The notes beneath the pieces were generated by a model. It was not told where the DNA came from, did no database searches, and saw only the letters and a list, made by a program, of their open reading frames with translations. A stretch of DNA of 7,174 bases, from contig NZBV01000026.1 in NCBI GenBank assembly GCA_002686355.1, positions 1-7,174 on the forward strand. The letters run 5' to 3'. Positions 1 to 5,884 of this stretch are shown here, one piece after another; position 1 is the stretch's first letter; each line of letters opens with the position of its first letter. The translations under genes and the position numbers were made by a program. This DNA comes from Candidatus Pacearchaeota archaeon (GTDB taxonomy: Archaea > Nanobdellota > Nanobdellia > Pacearchaeales > GW2011-AR1).

Positions 1-408
1 TCCATCAATTATAGTATAAGCATACCCCCCGCAAGAACTTTTCCATATTTGTTTATCTCCTTTTTTTCCTTTGACATCAGCAATGCACGTCCCTGTCCCA
101 GAACATCCAATACCATCATTAGTGTAACACTTTTGTATTTCATCAGAATTTTCAAAGACACATTTTACTTGTTCTGTAACAATAGGAGGTTTTAGAGTTT
201 TGGGACATTTAAATTCTGCATAATCATTATCCCCATCAATTATAGTATAAGCCTCTCCCCCGCAAGAACTTTTCCATATTTGTTTATCTCCTTTTTTTCC
301 TTTGACATCAGCAATGCACGTCCCTGTCCCAGAACATCCAATGCCCTCATTAGTATAACACTTTTGTATTTCATTAGAATTTTCAAAGACACATTTTACT
401 TGTTCTTT
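1..408 (-). repeat. 231-bp in-frame direct tandem repeat inside the secreted protein gene
   Basis: Bases 1-175 match bases 232-406 at a fixed offset of 231 bases (77 codons), with about 8 mismatches in 175 positions, so the DNA itself is nearly identical. Changes cluster at two spots (22-25 and 112-123). The offset is a multiple of three, so the repeat adds whole protein modules. The left copy is cut by the window edge, and more copies may lie beyond it. Such high DNA identity indicates recent duplication or gene conversion. An assembler could also collapse or expand an array like this. Confidence 0.9.
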
Positions 409-510
409 TACTATATCAGAAGTTATCTTGCTCTCTTGTGCATAAACAGAAGTAGTCATAAATCCCAATACTAAGATTAAAAAAATTTGGAAAATCACCT
501 TTTGTTTCAT
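1..510 (-). CDS. Secreted cysteine-rich tandem-repeat protein, N-terminal part (cut by left edge)
   Basis: The reading frame starts at ATG 510-508 and stays open for 170 codons to the window edge, so the C-terminus is missing. Residues 1-24 form a classic signal peptide: basic start MKQK, a hydrophobic core (residues 5-20) and a likely cleavage site after SVYA (A24), so the product is probably exported. Two copies of a 77-residue unit follow. Copy 1 has cysteines at 40, 51, 59, 65, 83 and 102; copy 2 has them at 117, 128, 136, 142 and 160, and is then cut off. Six cysteines per unit suggest three disulfides or a metal site. The unit carries GCSGTGTC and IWKSSCGG motifs, and the linker is proline-rich (PKTLKPPIVTEQ). 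From memory, similar modules occur in hypothetical surface proteins of DPANN archaea; I know no established function. The gene has its own promoter and is divergent from the thiolation gene. Confidence 0.8.
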   Translation of the reverse strand, partial: MKQKVIFQIFLILVLGFMTTSVYAQESKITSDIVKEQVKCVFENSNEIQKCYTNEGIGCSGTGTCIADVKGKKGDKQIWKSSCGGEAYTIIDGDNDYAEFKCPKTLKPPIVTEQVKCVFENSDEIQKCYTNDGIGCSGTGTCIADVKGKKGDKQIWKSSCGGYAYTIIDG

Positions 511-534
511 TTTAATATATACAATAAATTATGT

Positions 535-543
535 GTATAAAAA
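535..543 (-). promoter_or_regulatory. TATA box of the secreted repeat protein gene
   Basis: Read on the minus strand the sequence is TTTTTATAC, centred about 28 bases ahead of ATG 510. That is the usual archaeal TATA-to-start distance for a leaderless or almost leaderless transcript. There is no Shine-Dalgarno sequence between the box and the ATG. Confidence 0.5.
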
Positions 544-563
544 GGTTTTTGTTTCTTTTTCCT

Positions 564-742
564 CTAGAAAAACCCCCCAGGTCTGTCTTCTTCAAGGACT
601 TCTATCTTCTCTGCATCAACTTTTTTCTTAACATCCTTATTGACTGGGACAAATCATAAAAATTTTACCTTTTCTTTTTAAGCCCTGTTGTATAGTTACT
701 GCTGGACATGAATCGTCTGAAACGACTTTGATTTACACACAT
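564..742 (-). pseudogene. Possible frameshifted remnant of a short gene
   Basis: On the minus strand three overlapping short frames follow one another. ATG 742 has a good Shine-Dalgarno (GGTGAGG, 753-747) but stops after 25 codons at 665. A second frame is open from 732 to a TAA at 637 (contains SCPAVTIQQGLKRKGKIF). A third is open from 653 to a TAG at 564 and ends KIEVLEEDRPGGFF. The last piece has the lysine- and glutamate-rich composition of real coding sequence, and dropping one base near 654 would join frames two and three. I do not recognise the family. The alternatives are chance open frames or a noncoding leader; no intact gene is visible in 511-817. Confidence 0.3.
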
Positions 743-786
743 ATTGCCTCACCAAATCTTATATCATACTAAAACTTCTTAGAAAA

Positions 787-796
787 TTTATAAAAA
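787..796 (+). promoter_or_regulatory. TATA box of the tRNA thiolation gene
   Basis: TTTATAAAAA lies 22-31 bases ahead of ATG 818, which predicts transcription starting only a few bases before the start codon. No Shine-Dalgarno is present, in keeping with a leaderless mRNA. An in-frame TAA at 791-793 inside the box also prevents any longer protein. Confidence 0.55.
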
Positions 797-817
797 CTCG
801 TTTCTTATCCCTTTATC

Positions 818-1630
818 ATGGAAATTTCAACAGAATTAGAAGATAATGTCAGGCAAACATTAAAGAAAATCAATTTAAATAAAAAAGAGAAAATCCTTGT
901 AGCTCTGTCAGGAGGTAAGGATTCAACAACAACTGCACATCTCTTGAAAAAATTTGGATATACTATTGAGGGTTTTCATATCGACCTAAAGATTGGGGAT
1001 TATAGTGAGAGATGTTTAAGAGCAGTGGAAAGGCTTTGCAAGGATTTGAAAGTTGAGCTTCATGTTTATGATATAAAAAATGAGACAGGAAGTGGAATGT
1101 GTTATCTAAGATCTGCGATTCAATCAAATAAAAAATTGAAGAATTGCGCGATTTGTGGGGTGATAAAAAAATGGGTTTTTAATAAAGAAGCAAGAAGGTT
1201 AAATGCAGATAAGATTGCGACAGGCCATAATCTCGATGACGAGGCTCAGACTTTTCTAATGAATATTTCAAAAGGAAGTCCTAAATTAAGCGCGAATACA
1301 GGGCCAGTTACAAAAAATGTTTCTGATAAAAAATTCATTCCAAGGATAAAGCCTCTTTATTATATCGCGGAAGAAGGAATAAAAAAATATTCTAAAAACA
1401 AAAAACTACCTGTTGTTTATGACAAGTGTCCTTGCGCATTGGATTCTTACAGGATACAAGTTAGGAAATTCACAGATACTCTATCTAAAAATGAGAAGTT
1501 AAATATTATCAAAAACTTTGAAAAATTGTCAAAAAAGATTAATAGGGGGTCAATAAATATCTGTTATTGTGAAACTTGTGGGGAACCTGCAAGAAAAAAA
1601 ATTTGTAAGAGGTGTGAGTTAATGAAATAA
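818..1630 (+). CDS. ttuA: tRNA 2-thiouridine synthase, TtuA/NcsA (Ncs6) type, lacking the N-terminal zinc finger
   Basis: This 270-residue PP-loop ATPase belongs to the TtuA/TtcA/Ncs6 family, whose members adenylate a tRNA uridine and replace its oxygen with sulfur in the cytoplasm; archaeal members act on U34 or U54. The ATP loop SGGKDS is at residues 31-36. The family motif TGHNLDDEAQT is at 135-145. C110-x2-C113 and C204 match the three ligands of the catalytic [4Fe-4S] cluster. The C-terminus has a zinc-finger pattern, C251-x2-C254 and C263-x2-C266, which separates it from TtcA. TtuA proteins usually begin with another CxxC zinc finger of about 25-30 residues. Here the protein starts where that finger should end, and an in-frame stop at 791 rules out an upstream start. 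The exact uridine modified cannot be read from sequence. Confidence 0.85.
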   Translation: MEISTELEDNVRQTLKKINLNKKEKILVALSGGKDSTTTAHLLKKFGYTIEGFHIDLKIGDYSERCLRAVERLCKDLKVELHVYDIKNETGSGMCYLRSAIQSNKKLKNCAICGVIKKWVFNKEARRLNADKIATGHNLDDEAQTFLMNISKGSPKLSANTGPVTKNVSDKKFIPRIKPLYYIAEEGIKKYSKNKKLPVVYDKCPCALDSYRIQVRKFTDTLSKNEKLNIIKNFEKLSKKINRGSINICYCETCGEPARKKICKRCELMK

Positions 1631-1648
1631 TAAAATTATTTCTTTTTT
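1624..1648 (+). terminator. Hairpin plus T6 covering both convergent stop codons
   Basis: GAAATAAT (1624-1631) and ATTATTTC (1635-1642) form a perfect 8-bp stem with an AAA loop, followed directly by TTTTTT (1643-1648) on the plus strand. It resembles an intrinsic terminator for the thiolation gene, though the stem has only one G-C pair. In archaea the T run alone may suffice. The element contains the stop codons of both converging genes. On the minus strand no T run follows. Confidence 0.45.
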
Positions 1649-1917
1649 CCTCGTGTTTTCCTTTCAGGCTTTTTCGCAGAAGTCTTTTTTTTCATCTTTG
1701 AAAAAATAAAAATGTATAATATTGGTAGGATGCCCATTGTCTGAAGGAGCACAAAAAGGATTGACCAGATTGGTTGGTTATTTTTTGTAGATTTCCAAAC
1801 ACCAAAACATCTCCATATCAAATCCCATATCATAGCTACTAAAAACAATGTATTTAATCCAATCATCTTAAAACATCTAATCAACCCTTGTTTAAAAAAG
1901 TTTTGGCAAGGTCTCAT
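1636..1917 (-). CDS. Small two-helix membrane protein, DUF5652 family
   Basis: The 93-residue product has two hydrophobic segments, at roughly residues 19-39 (MIGLNTLFLVAMIWDLIW) and 51-73 (WSILFVLLQTMGILPILYIF). A very basic tail rich in lysine follows (74-93). The pattern WDLIW...GVWKSTKNNQ...ILPILYIF is that of DUF5652, common in DPANN archaea and candidate-phylum bacteria; its function is unknown. It is probably an integral membrane protein with a cytoplasmic basic tail. I chose ATG 1917 because GGAAGTGA (1930-1923) sits 5 bases upstream as a Shine-Dalgarno. An in-frame GTG at 1926 would add three residues, and the ATG at 1866 would still keep the whole conserved part (76 residues). A TATA-like TATTTAAAG lies at 1956-1948. 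The gene is divergent from nrdR. Confidence 0.75.
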   Translation of the reverse strand: MRPCQNFFKQGLIRCFKMIGLNTLFLVAMIWDLIWRCFGVWKSTKNNQPIWSILFVLLQTMGILPILYIFIFSKMKKKTSAKKPERKTRGKKK

Positions 1918-1981
1918 TCCTGTCACTTCCTAAAGATAGTCATAAATCTTTAAATACTTCTTTCGCACAAAAAGTGTGTTA

Positions 1982-2029
1982 ATACAACTTATAGTAGATT
2001 TTAAATATTTGGTGTACAATATATTGTAT
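1982..2029 (+). promoter_or_regulatory. nrdRJ promoter: tandem NrdR boxes flanking a TATA box
   Basis: Box 2 (2014-2029) contains the perfect 14-bp palindrome TACAATATATTGTA (2015-2028). It matches the bacterial NrdR-box consensus ACACWATATATWGTGT at 13 of 16 positions, including the whole CWATATATWG core. Box 1 (1982-1997) matches at 11 of 16 (8 of 10 in the core). Their centres are 32 bp apart with a 16-bp gap, the same tandem spacing, about three helical turns, described for bacterial nrd operators. A TATA-like TTTTAAATATTT (1999-2010) fills the gap, placing the transcription start near 2030. NrdR bound to both sites would therefore cover the TBP site and the start region, giving autorepression of the operon. 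Confidence 0.7.
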
Positions 2030-2033
2030 ATGT

Positions 2034-2492
2034 ATGCTAGTTGGATATGAAATGAGGTGCCCATATTGTTCGTTTGGAAATTCGAAAGTTACTAATAAAA
2101 GAGATTCTCCAGAAGGAACTCGGCGAAGAAGAGAATGTTTGAAATGCAAAGAGAGATTCACAACATATGAAAAATATTCTGAAAATAACTTTTACATCAC
2201 GAAAAAAGATAAAAGAAGAGAAAAATTTGATAGAGAGAAATTGCTCAAAGGAATCAGAAAAGCATTTGAAAAGAGGCCTGTTTCACAAGAAAGGATAGAA
2301 AAGCTAATAAGTAGTATTGAAGAACAATTAAGACGCAAAGGAAAAAAGGAGATCAAAAGCTCTGTTATCGGAGGGATTGCCATGAAAAAAATAAAAAAAA
2401 TTGACAATGTTGCATATATCAGGTTTGCTTCTGTTTACAGAGATTTTCAGGATGTTAAAGATTTTAAAAATGAAATAAAGGAGTTGAAATAA
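2034..2492 (+). CDS. nrdR: Transcriptional repressor NrdR
   Basis: This nucleotide-sensing repressor of ribonucleotide reductase genes is 152 residues long, normal for the family. The N-terminal zinc ribbon has C9-x2-C12 and C35-x2-C38, with the DNA-contacting arginine run RRRRECLKCKERFTTYE between and after them. An ATP-cone follows from about residue 52 to 142 (ITKKDKRREKFDREKLLKGI), which in characterised NrdR binds ATP/dATP and switches oligomer state. Most homologues begin MRCPYC, which here is the internal ATG at 2052. The predicted transcription start near 2030 would allow leaderless ATG 2034, or 2052 with a weak GGA 6 bases upstream, so the first six residues are uncertain. The stop codon abuts the nrdJ start, so the two are co-transcribed. 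NrdR is chiefly bacterial, and its presence beside archaeal-style promoters suggests old lateral transfer. Confidence 0.93.
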   Translation: MLVGYEMRCPYCSFGNSKVTNKRDSPEGTRRRRECLKCKERFTTYEKYSENNFYITKKDKRREKFDREKLLKGIRKAFEKRPVSQERIEKLISSIEEQLRRKGKKEIKSSVIGGIAMKKIKKIDNVAYIRFASVYRDFQDVKDFKNEIKELK

Positions 2493-4997
2493 ATGGCAAA
2501 ATACAGCAATGGTAGAGAAGATTCCCTGAACATTCCTAATTCATCGGTGACTGTCTTGGAAAGCAGATATCTTGCAAAAGATGGGGAAGGAAAGATTACT
2601 GAAACTGGCGAGGAATTATTTAAGAGAGTTGCCAAAGACATTGCAGTAGCAGAATTATCATATCTCCCCGAGTTCAAGGAAATGACTAAAGAGATTTCTA
2701 ATGAAGATTTGTATGAACTTGCAAAGGAATCATCAGAAGTAAAGAAAAGAGAAGAAGAATTTTTCAATCTTATGACTAAAGGTTATTTCACACCAAATTC
2801 TCCGACGCTGATGAATGCCGGAAGAAAATTACAGCAATTATCTGCATGTTTTGTCCTTCCTGTTGGAGATAGTATGGAGGAAATTTTTGATACAATAAAA
2901 GATATGGCAGTCGTGCATAAGACAGGAGGGGGGACTGGCTTTGCTTTTTCAAGATTAAGACCAAATGGGGCATTCATAAATTCAACACAGGGATACTCCC
3001 CTGGTCCACTTTCATTTTTGTTTGGATTCAATGAAAATGCAGGACAGATAACTCAAGGAGGAAAGAGGAGAGGAGCAAACATGGGTATAATTCGGGCAAA
3101 TCATCCTGACGTACTCTGTTGGGCAAGAGTAAAAGGGGAGGAAGGAGTGTTGTCTAATTTCAATCTTTCTATAGCATTCAATAATAAAGAAATAGAAGAA
3201 GTGAAAAACGACGGATATATCCTAATGGAAGACCCGCGTGAAGAAAAGGACTATAATGTTGAGAATGCGAAAAAAAGAATAGAGTATATTCACTTCGGAA
3301 AGGGGGACAGATTCAGAACATCTTGGCGCCTCTCAGAAGATGGAATAAAAGTAATTGACAACCACACTGAAGAGGAAGTAGGGAAGGTTGAGAATGATCA
3401 AATTTATTTGAGGGCAAGGAAATTATTCGGGGCAATTGTAGGAGGGGCCTGGAAAAAAGGAGAGCCTGGAATAATTTTTATTGACAACATAAACAAGGAT
3501 AATCCAACTCCAGAAGTTGGAGAGATTGAGAGCACAAATCCGTGTGGAGAACAACCGCTACTTCCCTATGAAAGTTGTAATCTTGGAAGCATTGACTTGA
3601 GCAAGATGATAGATGATCAAGAACAAGTTGATATGGTTCTCCTCGAGAAGACAATTCGTTCTTCAGTGAGATTTCTGGACAATGTTATTGACAGAAATAA
3701 ATACTCCATAAAAGAAATCGAAAGAATGACAAAGGCAAATAGAAAGATTGGATTAGGGGTGATGGGTTTTGCACATATGTTAATAGGTCTTGGAATAAGT
3801 TACAACAGCCCTAAAGCAATTGAGATTGCTGAGGAAATTATGAAGTTCATTAATGATGTTTCAAAAGATGAATCAAGAAAACTTGCAAAAGAGAGGGGGG
3901 CATTTCCAAATTTTCATAGGAGCATTTACAGAGATGGAGACATGATTAGAAATTCTACTACGACGACAATTGCTCCAACAGGAACAATCGGGGTGATAGC
4001 GTCAACATCTCAAGGAATTGAACCAATCTTCAAACTGATTGCAATAAGAAATGTGGAAAGTACAATTGGAAAAAATCTGATTGAAATTGACAGGGCATTT
4101 AAAGATTATCTTGAAAAAAAGGGCTTATACGACGAGGATCTCATAATGAAGATTGAAGAAGAAGGTCTAGAACTGGATGAAGTTGCAGAATTCAAGGATA
4201 TTAAAGAAGAATTGAAAAAATTATTTGTAACTGCACATAATGTGTCGCCAAAACAGCACATAGAAATTCAGGCAGCTTTTCAAAAACACACTGACAATGC
4301 AGTGAGTAAGACAATAAACATGCCAAATCACAGCACAGTTGAGGATATTGCAAACGCTTATTTTCTTGCTCATGAGCTCGGATGCAAGGGGGTGACTGTT
4401 TACAGAGACGGAAGCAGGGAGTTCCAATTACTGACTTCTCCAAAAAAAGAAGATACCAAGGGTTCTGAGGGAGAGGTAATTGATATTATTGATGTTAAGA
4501 GACCTCCCTTGATTGGAACGACTATCAAACAACAAACACCACATGGAAAAGCTTTTATTACATTAAACTGCGTGCAGAACAGCCCGCTCCAACCTTATGA
4601 GTCTTTTATTAATATCGGAAAAGGTGGAAAGGATATTCCTGCAATTGCAGAGGGTTTTGGAAGAATGATCTCAATGGCATTTAAGGTCGGTGTACCATTA
4701 GAAGACATTATTGAACAGCTTGGGGGGATAAGTGGTGAGACGCAGACTGGATTTGGGTCTGAAAAGATTTTTTCACTTCCTGATGCCATTGCAAAAGGTC
4801 TAAAAGAAGCATTATTTCAATTAAAGTCTGAAAGGACTAAGCATCAAATCCAGCCAGAAATAGAAATCCCCGATGATGATGAAAGAGAAATCAGAGAAGA
4901 GATGAAAATTTCAGGGAATTTTTGCCCAGAATGCGGAGGGGCTTTGATGTTTCTTGAAGGCTGTCAAAAATGTTCTTGTGGATATAGTAAATGTTGA
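2493..4997 (+). CDS. nrdJ: Adenosylcobalamin-dependent (class II) ribonucleoside-diphosphate/triphosphate reductase
   Basis: The enzyme reduces ribonucleotides to deoxyribonucleotides using a cobalamin-generated thiyl radical. It has 834 residues. C119 (SACFVLPV) and C362 (YESCNLGS) fit the redox pair, C351 in NPCGE the thiyl cysteine, and N349 and E353 the catalytic partners. The substrate phosphate loop TTTTIAPTGTIG is at about 489-500. A TSCPD domain spans roughly 669-778. The tail has C811, C814, C824, C827, C829 and C834, a metal-binding or disulfide-shuttle module typical of long NrdJ proteins. There is no N-terminal ATP-cone, so the activity-control site is absent. Residues about 251-290 look like an extra segment compared with the family core. 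The start follows the nrdR stop with no gap, and GGAGTTGA (2480-2487) provides a strong ribosome binding site. No intein is seen. Confidence 0.96.
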   Translation: MAKYSNGREDSLNIPNSSVTVLESRYLAKDGEGKITETGEELFKRVAKDIAVAELSYLPEFKEMTKEISNEDLYELAKESSEVKKREEEFFNLMTKGYFTPNSPTLMNAGRKLQQLSACFVLPVGDSMEEIFDTIKDMAVVHKTGGGTGFAFSRLRPNGAFINSTQGYSPGPLSFLFGFNENAGQITQGGKRRGANMGIIRANHPDVLCWARVKGEEGVLSNFNLSIAFNNKEIEEVKNDGYILMEDPREEKDYNVENAKKRIEYIHFGKGDRFRTSWRLSEDGIKVIDNHTEEEVGKVENDQIYLRARKLFGAIVGGAWKKGEPGIIFIDNINKDNPTPEVGEIESTNPCGEQPLLPYESCNLGSIDLSKMIDDQEQVDMVLLEKTIRSSVRFLDNVIDRNKYSIKEIERMTKANRKIGLGVMGFAHMLIGLGISYNSPKAIEIAEEIMKFINDVSKDESRKLAKERGAFPNFHRSIYRDGDMIRNSTTTTIAPTGTIGVIASTSQGIEPIFKLIAIRNVESTIGKNLIEIDRAFKDYLEKKGLYDEDLIMKIEEEGLELDEVAEFKDIKEELKKLFVTAHNVSPKQHIEIQAAFQKHTDNAVSKTINMPNHSTVEDIANAYFLAHELGCKGVTVYRDGSREFQLLTSPKKEDTKGSEGEVIDIIDVKRPPLIGTTIKQQTPHGKAFITLNCVQNSPLQPYESFINIGKGGKDIPAIAEGFGRMISMAFKVGVPLEDIIEQLGGISGETQTGFGSEKIFSLPDAIAKGLKEALFQLKSERTKHQIQPEIEIPDDDEREIREEMKISGNFCPECGGALMFLEGCQKCSCGYSKC

Positions 4998-5009
4998 AAG
5001 AAGTTCAAC
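4993..5009 (+). other. Small hairpin over the nrdJ stop codon
   Basis: GTTGAA (4993-4998) and TTCAAC (5004-5009) form a 6-bp stem with a 5-base loop; the nrdJ TGA stop lies in the left arm. Only a short T stretch follows, and it is part of the next TATA box, so a role as a terminator is doubtful. Confidence 0.25.
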
Positions 5010-5015
5010 AAGAAA

Positions 5016-5027
5016 TTTTATATAAAA
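5016..5027 (+). promoter_or_regulatory. TATA box of the ASCH-like gene
   Basis: The palindromic TTTTATATAAAA is centred about 24 bases ahead of ATG 5046, which predicts a leaderless transcript and separates this gene from the nrdRJ operon. No Shine-Dalgarno is seen before the start. Confidence 0.6.
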
Positions 5028-5045
5028 GAATTTCCATCAAAGAAA

Positions 5046-5411
5046 ATGGCTGTAATTCGTTTACACTTTTCAGAGTTTTTTAAAGATAAAATTTTATCTG
5101 AAGAAAAAAAAGGAAGCATTGCCAGTGGGAAATGGGAAATTCCTGTTGGAAAGGAATTGTCTTTATACATTGCGCCAGAGAGTTTTGAATCTAACAAGAA
5201 AGATGGAAAAATAGGAGCAACCAAGATAGTTAACTGTAAAAATATGAGAATTGATTGGTTAATAAATAAAGAAACGATTATTTGTGGAGATGGACGTGGG
5301 AGAGAATTAGTGAAAGTTGTTAAACATTGGCATAAATGTGGCGATTCTGATGTTATAATTTTATTCAATTTGAATTCAGAGAACTTTAAATTAAAAGAAA
5401 TTTTAAGATAA
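5046..5411 (+). CDS. Probable ASCH/PUA-like domain protein
   Basis: The 121-residue soluble protein begins with a strand-helix pattern, IRLHFSEFFKDKILSEEKKGSI, resembling the start of ASCH domains (hydrophobic strand, FxxKILSGEKxxTxR). The middle strands are ELSLYIAPE and KIGATKIVNC, and the C-terminal strand is SDVIILFNLN, the order expected of the PUA-like beta-barrel. ASCH proteins are small RNA- or nucleotide-binding modules suggested to act in translation or RNA processing. The usual Gly-Glu-Lys and following Arg are altered here (SEEKKGSIASGK), so binding may differ or the assignment may be wrong. It is transcribed from its own TATA box just after nrdJ. The specific role is unknown. Confidence 0.65.
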   Translation: MAVIRLHFSEFFKDKILSEEKKGSIASGKWEIPVGKELSLYIAPESFESNKKDGKIGATKIVNCKNMRIDWLINKETIICGDGRGRELVKVVKHWHKCGDSDVIILFNLNSENFKLKEILR

Positions 5412-5445
5412 ACCCTATAACTCAACATAAAAAATTTAAGTATTA

Positions 5446-5459
5446 ATTATATAAATAAT
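5446..5459 (+). promoter_or_regulatory. TATA-like element of the cysteine-rich small protein gene
   Basis: ATTATATAAATAAT lies about 35-48 bases ahead of ATG 5494, which predicts a start near 5478 and a leader of about 16 bases. The leader has at best a weak AAGG as a ribosome binding site. The region is very AT-rich, so the exact box is uncertain. Confidence 0.4.
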
Positions 5460-5493
5460 TCCGAGCAATTTAAGTTGCAAGGCAAATTTCAAG

Positions 5494-5826
5494 ATGAACC
5501 CTGAAACAAAAAGATTCATTGAAAAGCATATTCAATGGATAATTAATGAATTTAGATTTGAAAACCAGAAGAAGAAAAATCCTAAGAAATGTTCTTGTTA
5601 TAGAGAAGACAAGTGCCATAATATTGAGCAATTAAATTGTTTTTTGTGTTACTGTCCTGAATATGATAATAGTGTTGAAAGTGGAGGATGTAAAATAAAT
5701 AGTATTAAGGGGAAATGGTTTGTTAGTGGAGATAAAAAAATTTGGGATTGTAGTGATTGTGACTATGCACACAGGAGAGAAGTTGTTGAGAAATATTTGA
5801 GGAAACTTTTTAGGTTGAGTGATTGA
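5494..5826 (+). CDS. Cysteine-rich small-domain protein (PF04071-like), putative metal or Fe-S binding
   Basis: The 110-residue product has a helical N-terminus (1-30) and then nine cysteines: C33, C35, C41, C49, C52, C54, C66, C86 and C89. The signature blocks are CHNIEQLNCFLCYCPEYD (41-58) and KIWDCSDCDYAHRREVV (82-98). They match, as I remember it, the 'cysteine-rich small domain' family PF04071, whose members end in a WDCSxCxxxHR motif with a conserved His. In methanogens a similar domain is fused to the C-terminus of the threonine-phosphate decarboxylase CobD of cobalamin synthesis, where it is reported to bind metal or an Fe-S cluster. Free-standing copies have no established function. 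Here it lies one gene downstream of a cobalamin-dependent reductase; a cobalamin-related role is an inference. Confidence 0.75.
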   Translation: MNPETKRFIEKHIQWIINEFRFENQKKKNPKKCSCYREDKCHNIEQLNCFLCYCPEYDNSVESGGCKINSIKGKWFVSGDKKIWDCSDCDYAHRREVVEKYLRKLFRLSD

Positions 5827-5884
5827 TGTTGGCTTGTTCTTATCTCACGACTTCGCACGCATTATTGATTCAACTTTACTCTCC

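Noticed and set aside
1..408. CRISPR-like or mobile-element repeat
   Set aside because: The repeat is in frame inside a protein gene at 231-bp period with no spacers, terminal inverted repeats or transposase.
280..474. Open frame on the plus strand (64 codons)
   Set aside because: It lies antisense to the secreted repeat protein, whose signal peptide, module periodicity and cysteine spacing are all on the minus strand.
700..735. C/D-box-like RNA around CTGA at 717-720
   Set aside because: No proper C box (RTGATGA) is found at the right distance; only a 4-bp hairpin (TCGT/ACGA) is present.
1964..1979. Possible third NrdR box (CACAAAAAGTG palindrome)
   Set aside because: The short CAC/GTG arms with an A-run centre do not align with the NrdR core CWATATATWG.
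2192..2767. Minus-strand open frames opposite nrdR and the nrdJ start
   Set aside because: They are antisense shadows of two strongly supported genes and match no protein pattern.
4201..4789. Minus-strand open frames opposite the nrdJ C-terminal half
   Set aside because: They overlap conserved NrdJ sequence (TSCPD domain) and have no start signals.
5018..5428. 136-codon minus-strand frame opposite the ASCH-like gene
   Set aside because: It is longer than the plus-strand gene, but the plus-strand gene has the TATA box at the right distance and a sensible domain pattern, while this one reads as the hydrophobic complement of a lysine-rich gene.
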